From NCBI RefSeq assembly GCF_900177345.1, contig NZ_FWZT01000030.1, positions 1 through 64,000 of the forward strand: 64,000 nucleotides of DNA, written 5' to 3'. Both the position numbers and the translations under genes were made by a program. The notes under the pieces are model-generated. The model did no database searches. It was not told the origin of the DNA and saw only the letters and a program-made list of their open reading frames with translations. The DNA comes from Pseudobacteriovorax antillogorgiicola (lineage in GTDB: Bacteria; Bdellovibrionota_B; Oligoflexia; Oligoflexales; Oligoflexaceae). This document shows, piece after piece, positions 1 to 8,614 of the stretch (position 1 is the first letter of the stretch; the number at the start of each line of letters is the position of its first letter).

Positions 1-92
1 GCAACCTTAATCTTATCAGCGTTTGCCCATCTTCTAAGAGTATCAGGATGAACTCCGAGTTGTTTTGCTGCTTGTGTCAGTCGTACTTTCAT
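1..92 (-). CDS. MerR/IS607-like helix-turn-helix protein, N-terminus only
   Basis: The reading frame starts at the ATG complementary to 90-92 and runs off the left edge, so only about 30 residues are visible. They contain a helix-turn-helix (QAAKQLGVHPDTLRRWANAD) beginning at the very N-terminus. This layout is typical of the MerR-like domain that starts IS607-family serine recombinases, and also of small excisionase-type proteins. Without the missing part (a resolvase catalytic domain or not) the two cannot be separated. If it is IS607, it would be the only mobile element in the window. The gene is divergent from the reductase at 251. Confidence 0.55.
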   Translation of the reverse strand, partial: MKVRLTQAAKQLGVHPDTLRRWANADKIKV

Positions 93-134
93 ATCCGAAA
101 ATATATGCAATTAGCATAGTCATGTCAAGAATAA

Positions 135-250
135 TCTAGAATATTTCTAGCTGCTTCTAGCCCCGGATCTGAAAACACCTTCCTAACTGTTTCTAGCAAT
201 GATAGCCTTCATTTCCTAGACGGTAAACGAATTGGAAAGGTGTTTCTAAA
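135..250 (+). promoter_or_regulatory. TTCTAG repeat cluster upstream of the reductase
   Basis: The intergenic region repeats the hexamer TTCTAG. CTAGAA (136-141) faces TTCTAG (145-150) as an inverted repeat with a 3-base spacer. Direct copies lie at 155-160 and 191-196, and degenerate copies at 213-219 and 244-249. The 145 and 155 copies are one helical turn apart. A multi-site operator or an element end are both possible. The ribosome binding site GGAAAGG lies at 234-240. Confidence 0.4.
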
Positions 251-1456
251 ATGAAGACTTTTGATCTTGTTTTGTACGGTGCGACGGGCTTTACGGGGAA
301 GCAGGCGGCTCAATACCTTAGAAATAGGGCTCCTCGGGACCTAAAGTGGGCCATCGCGGGACGTAATCAAGACAAGCTCAAGGCATTGGCGAAGGAGCTT
401 GGTCTGCCGGAGTCTTCGATTATTGTTGCTGATAGTCAAGATCGGACTGCCATCGAAGCTATGGTAGGGCAGGGGCGTGTGATTGCCAGCACGGTGGGAC
501 CATTCGCAAAATATGGAGCCATTCTAATTGAAGCATGCTGTCGCAGCGGAACGCACTACCTTGATATCACAGGTGAGACCCCCTTCATTAAAGATATGAT
601 CAAGCAGTGGGAGCCCGAGGCGCAGCGTACTGGTGCCAAGCTCATTCCTTTTAGTGGCTTTGACTCGGTTCCTTCTGATATCGGTGTCTACTACGCTGTT
701 TTAGAGATGAAAGCGCTAGGGGTTGGTGTAAAAAGAATCGATTCCTACTATAAAATGAAGGGCGGCTTTAATGGGGGAACGATCGCGTCAGCGCTTCATA
801 TGGCTGAAACAGGGCAAAACCGAAAGCTCCTTGATCCTCTATTGTTGACCCCTCAGAAACTAAAAAGCGATGAAGAGAAACGAGAAAGCTACCAAACTAC
901 TAAGCCAGTTTATGTTGAAGCTTTGGGGGGATGGTCGCCTCCATTTTTTATGGCTCCAATCAATACCGCAGTCGTAAGGCGCAGCTACGCTCTCTTTCGC
1001 CAGGCTGGGTTCGTCTATGGCAAGCAGTTCCGTTATGCTGAGCGCCTTGCACCCATGGGATCGAAGTGGAAGGCCCAACTGGTGACCGGGGGCTCAGTGG
1101 CGTTTGCGGTGACTATTAGTTCTGGACTGGGCCGCAAACTAGTTGAGAAAGTCGCCCCTGATCCAGGTGAGGGGCCATCGCAAAATGCCATAGAATCGGG
1201 CTTTTTCTCAAACACAATGATCTGCACTGGCGACAACGGTAAGCAGTACAAGGCAATGCTAAGCGCTCAGGGAGACCCTGGAAATCGGGTTACGATAACT
1301 ATCCTTTGCGAGTCTGCGATAACTTTAGCTACCCAAGAAGCTAAGTTGGAACAAAAAAAGGCAGCTGGATTTCTGACTCCAGCTTTTGCTCTTGGCAAGC
1401 ACCTGATGAATCGTCTAGAAGAATCAGGCTTTGTGTTCAGCTTCAAGCAAGTCTGA
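251..1456 (+). CDS. Saccharopine dehydrogenase-like / trans-acting enoyl reductase family protein
   Basis: A 401-residue NAD(P)-dependent oxidoreductase. The N-terminus carries a Rossmann nucleotide-binding turn (GATGFTG, residues 10-16), followed by an AGRNQDKL stretch. A GFDSVPSDIGVYY motif near residue 135 is typical of the saccharopine-dehydrogenase-like family that includes mycobacterial trans-acting enoyl reductases. The length fits that family (about 400-420). The substrate cannot be read from sequence; lipid or fatty-acyl reduction is the usual role for this subgroup. The ATG at 251 follows GGAAAGG by about 10 bases. A 2Fe-2S ferredoxin begins 25 bases downstream on the same strand, suggesting a shared transcript and perhaps a redox partnership. 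Confidence 0.75.
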   Translation: MKTFDLVLYGATGFTGKQAAQYLRNRAPRDLKWAIAGRNQDKLKALAKELGLPESSIIVADSQDRTAIEAMVGQGRVIASTVGPFAKYGAILIEACCRSGTHYLDITGETPFIKDMIKQWEPEAQRTGAKLIPFSGFDSVPSDIGVYYAVLEMKALGVGVKRIDSYYKMKGGFNGGTIASALHMAETGQNRKLLDPLLLTPQKLKSDEEKRESYQTTKPVYVEALGGWSPPFFMAPINTAVVRRSYALFRQAGFVYGKQFRYAERLAPMGSKWKAQLVTGGSVAFAVTISSGLGRKLVEKVAPDPGEGPSQNAIESGFFSNTMICTGDNGKQYKAMLSAQGDPGNRVTITILCESAITLATQEAKLEQKKAAGFLTPAFALGKHLMNRLEESGFVFSFKQV

Positions 1457-1480
1457 AGCGTCTAAGGTTGAAGGGCATTT

Positions 1481-1783
1481 ATGGCCGAACAAGTAACTAT
1501 TGATATCAAGAAAAAAGGCGAGACTCGTGGCTTTCAAATCCGGCGTGGTCTCGGGATGATAGCGCTTAAAAAACACAGCGATTGGCTGGAGTTTGATTGT
1601 CAAAAAGGTGATTGTGGGATTTGTATCTTTCATATTCGACAAGGTGCAGAGAACTTGAGTCGGCCAACTGACGTTGAAGCAGATTTTCTGAAGGCGATGC
1701 ATGCTGAAGCGTCGGAGCGCCTCGCATGCCAGTGTCGTGTCTTTGGTCCTATCCAGATCGAGTTGGATGACTATGACCCCTAA
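1481..1783 (+). CDS. 2Fe-2S plant-type ferredoxin
   Basis: A 100-residue protein with the cysteine pattern of plant/adrenodoxin-type [2Fe-2S] ferredoxins: CQKGDCGIC (C-x4-C-x2-C) around residues 46-54 and the last ligand in the LACQC segment near residue 85. It would be a soluble cytoplasmic electron carrier. It lies 25 bases behind the reductase at 251. Its TAA stop (1781-1783) overlaps the stop of the convergent addA gene, so the two coding regions share 4 bases and there is no terminator between them. Confidence 0.85.
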   Translation: MAEQVTIDIKKKGETRGFQIRRGLGMIALKKHSDWLEFDCQKGDCGICIFHIRQGAENLSRPTDVEADFLKAMHAEASERLACQCRVFGPIQIELDDYDP

Positions 1784-4700
1784 GACTCGGATTTATCCTT
1801 AGGTGTAAGAGAAAATCCCAAAGTCTCCTTCGTCTGCAAGCGCTGGCTCTGATATTCCTGATGGGTATAGACCAATTGATTGGAACTTATATAGCAAACG
1901 GCCCCATTGACCTTGGCTCCCGGGTATAGTGCCTTTATAGCTTTTACATAGGCTAGGATTTGCTGGTCGTAGGCTTTTCTCAGGGAATATTCAAAAAGAT
2001 CATCGCCTTTTTGGGGTTCGGATGTCTTATAGTCGATCACGCTAAATTCTTTGTTGCCTTCACGAACAAGCAAGTCGATGGTCCCACGGATCAGCTTATC
2101 ACCATCTAGGTAAACAATATCTCTTTCTGGCCACACCTCCTCAATTTGAGTCAACGATTGCCAGAGTGGTGATTTAAGAAACTGATGGATCTCCTCAAAA
2201 ACCATTTGTCCGACCTGCTGGAAGCGTTCTTTAGGGCCATGGCTATAGAGGTCAGACCATTGCTCTTCATCGGGGATAGCTTGCTTGCGGACTACGTTTT
2301 CAAGGGCTTCGTGAATAAACGTTCCAGCCTCGGTCGCAAAGGGGCTAAATCGATGATTGGTTTCCGAGCTAGCGTCATCTGGTTTGGTTAAAAGTCTGTT
2401 GGGAGCTAGGGTTTTGATTTCTAACTGTACAGCTGGTTTTTGCTGTGGAATGTGCCAGGGTCGATGGCTATCTATGTCTCTTTCTGCCTGGCTTGTTTCG
2501 ATCATAGTTTTCTTTCCTGACCAAGAAATCTCTTTATAAAAAAAACTGACGTCACCAAGGGCTTGTTGCTCAGCGTCAAGCGTCTCAAGGCTTTTTTCTA
2601 AGTGCTGCAAGAAGCCATGCTCCTTCCTAGAGTCTGCTCGCCGGCTTCCGGTAAGAAGAAGGTGGTGCTTTGCTCTAGTGAGGGCAACGTAGAGCAAGCG
2701 CAGGTTTTCGTCGCGATCATCGTTCAGGACGCGATCGTAAATCTGTTTGAAGGGAGCGAAGTCTACGGGCCGATCGTTCTGCGTTCCAACATAGCTTAGG
2801 CCAGTTTGCGCTCCACTGCTATTCTTTACCCAATAGGGATCTCGTTTTTCCCAGGCCTCGCCCAGACCAATGACGACAACCAAGGGAAACTCTAAGCCTT
2901 TGCTCTTGTGAATGGTCATCAGATTGATGGCCCGGTCTGAGGGTGAAGACGCGCCGATGCTATCCTCTTTGGCTTTTTCTTCCAGGAATTGCAGCAACTG
3001 TTGGAGTGATGTGCAGTTTTGGTTTTCTTGCTCGATGACCATGTCGAGAAGCTTTTGTAAGTTGGCCTCACCGTAAAGCCCCTCGGTGCCGCCAAAGCTT
3101 GTCTTGTAGAGACTCACAGGATTCAGGTCATGATAGATCTGAATGAAGAGTTCGCTTGGGCTGACGTGAGTGGCTCGATTCATCAATTCTAGAAGAGTTT
3201 TGGCAAACTGTGAGCCACGCTGCTCTAGGTCGAATAGTATTGAGCAAACGGTCTCCTGGGGGGTCTGGGCGCCTTTCTGGGCAACGATAGCTTCGAGTAT
3301 GGGCTTCTCCGCTTGATCACAAAGTGGAGATTTGATCACAGCCATAAATGAAAGAAGGTCACTCTGGAAGCAAAGAAATTTAACTAAATGGATCAAGTCT
3401 CGAACCTCTTGGCGATCAAAAAATCCCCGACTTTCTTCCCGCCGTGACTCTAAGCCTTGGTCGCGAAGAGCTTTCTCTAAATGGGGCACATGAGTGCTTG
3501 CCCGGTAGAGAATGGCACAGTCCTGGGGTTCTAAAGGTCGCATGCCACCAGTGGCCTTGTCGAAAACTAAGGTTTCTTGATTGCTTAGCTGGTCTTTGAG
3601 GTATTGAGCCACAAAAGAGACTTCTTGTTCGATAGCATTTACATCTTCAAAAAGTGGGCTAACAGCGATTGTCCCGTAGTTGGGTATAGCTATTTGATTC
3701 GGGCTGAAAGCTGCTGTTTGATGAACTGGAAAATCGTTCCAAAATGGAGGGAATACCTGATTAACGAGATCAAGAACCAGCTGACTGGTTCGATAAGAGT
3801 GATTCAAAGGAATCTCTTTGACCCCTCGCTCACCTAGTTCCTCAGCGGCAGTTAGAAGGATACTAGCGTCAGCTTCCCGAAAGCCATAGATAGACTGCTT
3901 CTCATCGCCCACAATAAATACCGTTGAAGGCGTGCCGCTCTTCTGTTCCAATCCTTCTCCGGATAGCATTTCGTTGGCTAAGTTGCGAAAGATCGACCAT
4001 TGCAATCGGCTGGTATCTTGAAACTCATCGAGCATCATATGTTTGATCTGCTGATGGATCAGAAATCTAGCCCCTTGAGCATCCGGATTGGCGAAAAGGT
4101 TATAGCAGCCTTTGGCGGTATCCTCGAACTCCATGAGCCCTTGCTGATGCTTCACCTGATCGCGATAGATACTATAGCCCTTGAAGAGACGACACAAAAT
4201 CGAGCCAATATCATTTAATGATGCAATTCGTTGACCATCGCGAAAGGCTGCGAAAGCTTCTTCCACCTCAGAAATTTCATGGGCTAAGGCCTCGCGCTTC
4301 TTGCCGCGAATGGTGGCTCCAGATACCTTAAAGTCTTTGGTTAGAAGCCGCAAACTTTGCAAGCTCTCGACGCTCCGCTCAGTCAAGGCTGTTAGAAAAA
4401 GATCCCGCTTGGCAGCTGATGTTTGCTCAATGATGTTTTTAAGCGGGATCACCATGGCAGCGATCAGCTCTGGCCATGTCTGTGGCAAGGTCTCGTAGCC
4501 TTTGGGGCTAGGGATCGGCTTGAATGCTTGGCCATGGGCGACTTCAGATAGCCAGAAGTACGTTTGGTGCCTCTGGATTCCCTGAACTCTCGCCTCCAAT
4601 TCAAGGGGTGTTAATGCCATCTTTTTTTGTGGTTGAGAGTCAAATAGGTCAAAGCAGATCTTCTCCCACGCCAAGCGATCGATTCTTTGGCTCTGAGTCT

Positions 4701-5169
4701 CTGTGGCCATATCTAGATTTGGAGGTAGAGCCTGCTTGCGATCGCCACGGCTTTCTACAGGAAATTTACGGACCCACTCCAAGAACGTAGAGTCTATGGT
4801 GTTGACGCGAAGGCCCTGGGTGCAGCTCAATATTGTTCGGGCAGTCTGTGACGCCGATAACGGCTGACTCATTGAGCGCTTTGTGTTGATCTGCTCCTGC
4901 CTGTAAAACTCAGCCATTGACTGATCAAATGATTCCGCCAGGGCCTGATCTTGCAAGAGCTGAGCGCAGATTTGAAGAATCCGCTCACGCATCTCTGCGG
5001 CAGCCTTCTTGGTGAAGGTGATCGTTAAAATAGATAGCGGATGGGCCCCTGAGGCGACAAGAAAAAGAAAGCGTCGGCTGAGCTGATAAGTCTTGCCGCA
5101 GCCCGCTGAGGCTTTTACAACACAGCTAATATAAGGATTCTGCGGGTTGGGTCGTGTTTCTTCGGTCAT
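1780..5169 (-). CDS. addA: AddA-type helicase-nuclease subunit (RecB-like)
   Basis: An 1129-residue UvrD/RecB-superfamily helicase with a C-terminal PD-(D/E)XK nuclease. Visible motifs in order: Walker A ASAGCGKT (residues 20-27); Walker B/DEXX MMLDEFQDTS near residue 380; VGDEKQSIYGFR (motif III); TIHKSKGLEFP (motif V); LLYVALTRAKHH (motif VI); and at the C-terminus the nuclease residues FIHEALE, GTIDLL and VIDYKTS near residue 1045. It processes double-strand breaks for recombination together with AddB. Its ATG overlaps the addB stop by four bases (5166-5169), so the two are translationally coupled. Length and domain order are those of AddA; RecB is a less likely alternative because the partner is AddB-like and no RecC or RecD is present. 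Confidence 0.92.
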   Translation of the reverse strand: MTEETRPNPQNPYISCVVKASAGCGKTYQLSRRFLFLVASGAHPLSILTITFTKKAAAEMRERILQICAQLLQDQALAESFDQSMAEFYRQEQINTKRSMSQPLSASQTARTILSCTQGLRVNTIDSTFLEWVRKFPVESRGDRKQALPPNLDMATETQSQRIDRLAWEKICFDLFDSQPQKKMALTPLELEARVQGIQRHQTYFWLSEVAHGQAFKPIPSPKGYETLPQTWPELIAAMVIPLKNIIEQTSAAKRDLFLTALTERSVESLQSLRLLTKDFKVSGATIRGKKREALAHEISEVEEAFAAFRDGQRIASLNDIGSILCRLFKGYSIYRDQVKHQQGLMEFEDTAKGCYNLFANPDAQGARFLIHQQIKHMMLDEFQDTSRLQWSIFRNLANEMLSGEGLEQKSGTPSTVFIVGDEKQSIYGFREADASILLTAAEELGERGVKEIPLNHSYRTSQLVLDLVNQVFPPFWNDFPVHQTAAFSPNQIAIPNYGTIAVSPLFEDVNAIEQEVSFVAQYLKDQLSNQETLVFDKATGGMRPLEPQDCAILYRASTHVPHLEKALRDQGLESRREESRGFFDRQEVRDLIHLVKFLCFQSDLLSFMAVIKSPLCDQAEKPILEAIVAQKGAQTPQETVCSILFDLEQRGSQFAKTLLELMNRATHVSPSELFIQIYHDLNPVSLYKTSFGGTEGLYGEANLQKLLDMVIEQENQNCTSLQQLLQFLEEKAKEDSIGASSPSDRAINLMTIHKSKGLEFPLVVVIGLGEAWEKRDPYWVKNSSGAQTGLSYVGTQNDRPVDFAPFKQIYDRVLNDDRDENLRLLYVALTRAKHHLLLTGSRRADSRKEHGFLQHLEKSLETLDAEQQALGDVSFFYKEISWSGKKTMIETSQAERDIDSHRPWHIPQQKPAVQLEIKTLAPNRLLTKPDDASSETNHRFSPFATEAGTFIHEALENVVRKQAIPDEEQWSDLYSHGPKERFQQVGQMVFEEIHQFLKSPLWQSLTQIEEVWPERDIVYLDGDKLIRGTIDLLVREGNKEFSVIDYKTSEPQKGDDLFEYSLRKAYDQQILAYVKAIKALYPGAKVNGAVCYISSNQLVYTHQEYQSQRLQTKETLGFSLTPKDKSES

Positions 5170-8033
5170 TGCTGCTCTCCGCTTACAAACTCATTCAAGT
5201 CGGCTTGGTCTTCAAGTTGAACCCGATAGCGGGGATCATCCTTTCGGCAGATATCTTGGTATTCGCACATTCCACAACAGCTAGGGTCTGCATAGAACCT
5301 CTCCTGGTCTAGGACTTGCTTCTCTCGCCAGGTCCAAGTCCGAACCGTTGCATCAAGAATTTGGGGCAACGACGGGCTGCGCTGGTTCGCGAGGCCCCGT
5401 TCTTGGGCCTTGTCGCGGCACTCGTCACCAACTCCATGGGTGCTCCACTCGCCCTTGATAATATTCCAATAGCCGACAATCATCTGCTTGATATCTAAGT
5501 CCCTATGGTAGCCTTGGACGACAAGTGCGTAGAAGGCTAACTGTGGGGAAATCCCTAGCTGGGTTTCACGTCGGGTTGGATTCCCTTTGCGTTTATAGTC
5601 TGTGAGCATTGTGAGGCCATAGGAGAAGTCGATACTGTCGATACTACCCTGGCAGTCACGGACAAGGTTTCGAATCTTGAGAGTTTGTCTACGGCGGCTC
5701 ATGGTACCCAGAGAAGCCTCTTTCATACCACGAGAAAGTGTCACCAGCGTTTCACCAAAAAAACGATCGATATGGTCTACGAACGCTGGCCAGGAATGTT
5801 GAATCAAGTGAAAGTAGACCGGCTTGGATTGGATGCCAGCAGGGCCGATCATGATGGTCAGGCGTTCCAGCCGTGAAAGTGCGATGGACCGGAAATCGTC
5901 ACGAGCCACACCATGCCAGGAAAATAGTTCAGCTTCATCATAGGTACCCCTAAAAAAGACCTCTAAAACCTTATGGAGCCATTCTCCTTCCGCTCTAGGA
6001 TCGTCCCGACGGAAAAAGTCTAGGGGTTGGATCTGCGCCTTACTAAGCAAAAAGCGATAAGGGCATCGAATCAGTTTTTCCAAAGAGCTGGCAGACATTT
6101 TAGTCCATAACGAATCCGGCTCCACAGCAACTAGGCCCTCGTGATAAGGGGTTAGTACTGACTCTGGTGTTGGTTTGCCGATGGTTTGCCAAAAGTCTTC
6201 CGGTTGAAACGGTAGTTTGTGAAGCGCAAGGCGATTCTCTGCTTGGAGACGTTCGATAAATCGAGATCGAACCGTAGGCTGCCCTGCGACATACTTGCTT
6301 CTGAGAAGATATAGCTTCGGTATTCTCGCCTTGAGCAGATGAAAAGTTTGATCTTCCATCGCTTCGAGACTATCCCAGCCGGGAAGCCCCATCTCTTTTT
6401 TAAGGGTATTATCAAGTAGCTCATCTTTGGGCAAGCCCTTGGGGAAAGTACCTTCATTACAGCCTAATATGATCACCGCTGAGAATGGGTAGTAGCGTGA
6501 TTCGGCAAGATTGATGACCTGAACTCCTTGAAGGGGTTCTCCAGTGACTCGGACTTCAGCAGCAAGCAAAAAGCGGTCGATGAAATCAAAAAAATCCCGG
6601 CGGTTGAGAAGCTCGCTACGCAGGCTCCCAATGTCTTCCAAAGCCCTTTCAAAACTTGAAACAGCATCTAGTAGAGACGGCTTGTCAAGCTTTGTCAGCT
6701 TCTCCCCAAAACAACGATTAAACCACCTAAATAGGGTTGTCACCCAGTGATCAAGTGGATGATCACCGCTGGCAAAATCACGGCTAAGCTCTTGGAGGCT
6801 TACAAGCAGCTCTTCTGATTCTCCGTCACCCCGTAAAAAATGCTCAAGGGTGGGGGCATTGGATCGGGCTAGGTTCCAAGTCAGGGCTTCCATACTGATT
6901 TCGTGCTGTTCCAGCAACCACGAGGTGGTATACGGGTCGCGCATCCAGTCGAGCCAATTTTCTAGGCTAGGGTCCTCGACACAGTGCATCATCCGCTGTA
7001 GCCACCGGCCCAACTCTGTGTTGCTCAAGCGACTTGTCATAGCAAGGTTTGCACCAGCGAAGCTAGCTTCCTGCAACCTAGAAAATAACGGCCCGTAGAT
7101 TCCCTCGTTGGTTAATAAAACTCCAATTTGAGACGATTCGTGGCCTTGAGCCACGAGATCGCTAATCAGCTGAACGACGGTGGCGAGTTCTGCAAAAGGA
7201 GTGTCCACTTCAAGAAGTTCAGCCTGTTCTTGCGGGTAGCTTATACCATCTGCTTGGCAGGTCTTGTGATCATCAAGGAAGTTTTCAACATGCTGGCAAA
7301 GCAAGTCAAGTGGCGAGCTGCGATGATAAATATCTGGTTTCTTGCTCAGCCAAATCTCGGTGTTTGCTTGCTGGCAGACTACCTTTAGAGCAGGTAACCA
7401 TGAGGGAGCGACGCTTGTATAGGCAACCAGATAAATTTTTTCGTATTGGCTCAACTGCTGATGAATGGCCCCTTGACAGCAGCTAGCCATGGCCACTCGT
7501 TTTCCTTGGCAAAGCCGGCCTTGAGCTTCAAGGTAGGACTCGACTTTTAATAGGACATCTTCGATTTCATCCAGACGATAGATTAAACTGTCGATATAGT
7601 TTGGGTCCCGGTAGATATCCTGACGAATGAAGTTTCGGCCTTTTTCAAAGCCATCGTCTCGGCAATCGTTATCGTAAAGCTCTCCCAGAATGAGACGAAG
7701 CTCTCTTTCATGGCCAGGTTGCAGGTACTTATAAGTCTCTCGGTGTAAGGTCCGCTGAATGATAAATTCCAAACTCGTCTCAGAGACTACAGATCCGTGG
7801 GTTGTCGGACGGGCCTGCTGAATGATAGCCTCCAGGCTACTTATCTTTGGGGGAATAAAGGCGGCCCAGTGACGAGCGAGTCTGGCAATCAAGTGCGTTC
7901 CCAATCGTTGCGTCGGCAAAAGGATCAGGGTACGGCTCAGATCCTTGCTTGAACTTTTGCTCAGTACGTCTGCAAGGCTTGATACCAGACAGACTTCTGG
8001 CTTATGCAAGACCAATTTGGCTTGGGATGGCAT
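5166..8033 (-). CDS. addB: AddB-type nuclease subunit
   Basis: A 955-residue partner of AddA. The N-terminal inactive helicase-like part begins with LILLPTQRLGTH and has no GxxGxGKT Walker A, as in proteobacterial AddB. The C-terminal PD-(D/E)XK nuclease shows EGEWLHKVLE and MLTDYKRKG. A cysteine upstream (LIRCPYRFLL) and three near the end (CCGMCEYQDIC) match the split iron-sulfur staple of AddB nucleases. It is the first gene of the addBA operon, with a sigma70-like promoter at 8084-8112. It lies head to head with the diguanylate cyclase gene across a 580-base gap. Confidence 0.9.
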   Translation of the reverse strand: MPSQAKLVLHKPEVCLVSSLADVLSKSSSKDLSRTLILLPTQRLGTHLIARLARHWAAFIPPKISSLEAIIQQARPTTHGSVVSETSLEFIIQRTLHRETYKYLQPGHERELRLILGELYDNDCRDDGFEKGRNFIRQDIYRDPNYIDSLIYRLDEIEDVLLKVESYLEAQGRLCQGKRVAMASCCQGAIHQQLSQYEKIYLVAYTSVAPSWLPALKVVCQQANTEIWLSKKPDIYHRSSPLDLLCQHVENFLDDHKTCQADGISYPQEQAELLEVDTPFAELATVVQLISDLVAQGHESSQIGVLLTNEGIYGPLFSRLQEASFAGANLAMTSRLSNTELGRWLQRMMHCVEDPSLENWLDWMRDPYTTSWLLEQHEISMEALTWNLARSNAPTLEHFLRGDGESEELLVSLQELSRDFASGDHPLDHWVTTLFRWFNRCFGEKLTKLDKPSLLDAVSSFERALEDIGSLRSELLNRRDFFDFIDRFLLAAEVRVTGEPLQGVQVINLAESRYYPFSAVIILGCNEGTFPKGLPKDELLDNTLKKEMGLPGWDSLEAMEDQTFHLLKARIPKLYLLRSKYVAGQPTVRSRFIERLQAENRLALHKLPFQPEDFWQTIGKPTPESVLTPYHEGLVAVEPDSLWTKMSASSLEKLIRCPYRFLLSKAQIQPLDFFRRDDPRAEGEWLHKVLEVFFRGTYDEAELFSWHGVARDDFRSIALSRLERLTIMIGPAGIQSKPVYFHLIQHSWPAFVDHIDRFFGETLVTLSRGMKEASLGTMSRRRQTLKIRNLVRDCQGSIDSIDFSYGLTMLTDYKRKGNPTRRETQLGISPQLAFYALVVQGYHRDLDIKQMIVGYWNIIKGEWSTHGVGDECRDKAQERGLANQRSPSLPQILDATVRTWTWREKQVLDQERFYADPSCCGMCEYQDICRKDDPRYRVQLEDQADLNEFVSGEQQ

Positions 8034-8083
8034 GAATCTATCCTTAGGCTTGATGAGGCGTGTCTGAAATAACCAGGCCGCTC

Positions 8084-8112
8084 AGTATACGCGATTTCGC
8101 AGTCACACCCAA
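8084..8112 (-). promoter_or_regulatory. sigma70-type promoter of addBA
   Basis: On the minus strand a -35 box TTGGGT (8112-8107) and a -10 box TATACT (8089-8084) are separated by 17 bases. Transcription would start near 8077, leaving a leader of about 45 bases before the addB ATG at 8033. Confidence 0.6.
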
Positions 8113-8324
8113 GCTATCACGATATTTCTTGCAGCGAGAGAGACAAAAATTTTTAGAGAGGGTGGTAGGGACACAAAAAAAGATGTTTGTCACCTTCGCT
8201 GAGTTTAACTGTAGAAAAATTTTCTTAACCACAGGGGGTTCTGGAACAGTTGCTGGCTAGGCATTCTAGGGGCTAGTTATGCCAAATATAGAACCCTAAC
8301 GCGCTATTCTCAATAAAAAATTCC

Positions 8325-8353
8325 TTGGCTCCGGCAGTGATATGCTTTATACA
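8325..8353 (+). promoter_or_regulatory. sigma70-type promoter ahead of the cyclase leader
   Basis: A -35 box TTGGCT (8325-8330) and a -10 box TATACA (8348-8353) are separated by 17 bases. A start near 8360 would give a leader of about 250 bases before the cyclase ATG at 8615, or a separate small RNA. Confidence 0.5.
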
Positions 8354-8408
8354 TAAGAGCAAATATTAAAATTAAATACGACTCTTAGCGTGGGGCACAG
8401 GCGGAGCG

Positions 8409-8523
8409 GTAAACAAAAGTTTACTGTTGAGGGACTAGGCGAGCAGAGGGCAAAAAGACAGGCCTCCCCGTTATGCGGGGAGGGCCTCCCCTTCAAAAAG
8501 ACTGATGAATGATCGTCTTTTTG
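8409..8523 (+). ncRNA. Structured leader or small RNA with alternative hairpins
   Basis: Three stems can be drawn. GTAAAC (8409-8414) pairs with GTTTAC (8419-8424) across an AAAA loop. CCTCCCCG (8463-8470) pairs with CGGGGAGG (8476-8483). CAAAAAGAC (8494-8502) pairs with GTCTTTTTG (8515-8523). A second copy of CAAAAAGAC at 8451-8459 could compete for the same GTCTTTTTG, giving two mutually exclusive folds. It matches no riboswitch consensus I recognise, including the c-di-GMP ones. It may control the cyclase at 8615 or be a separate small RNA. Confidence 0.4.
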
Positions 8524-8614
8524 TCGCATGTTCTAGGTGGCTAGTTTTGCGTGCGGTCAAGTTAGGGCTTGAGTAAACCGATGATACGGCGAATAGCATT
8601 TCAACGGGGAACTC

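Larger units (their letters stand above)
8034..8614. other. Divergent addB / diguanylate cyclase intergenic region
   Basis: This 580-base gap holds the addBA promoter (8084-8112, minus strand), a plus-strand promoter (8325-8353), and a structured leader ahead of the cyclase (8409-8523). A near-direct repeat flanks the structured part: TTCTAGGGGCTAGTT at 8264-8278 and TTCTAGGTGGCTAGTT at 8531-8546. Short reading frames occur on both strands at 8044-8260, but none has a convincing ribosome binding site. I see nothing else between 8113 and 8263. Confidence 0.6.

Noticed and set aside
8044-8260. Reading frames on both strands in the addB/cyclase gap
   Set aside because: No ribosome binding site, and they lie over the addBA promoter and its leader.
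8360-8614. c-di-GMP (GEMM) riboswitch ahead of the cyclase
   Set aside because: The conserved GEMM core and tetraloop/receptor sequence are not present; only generic stems are seen.
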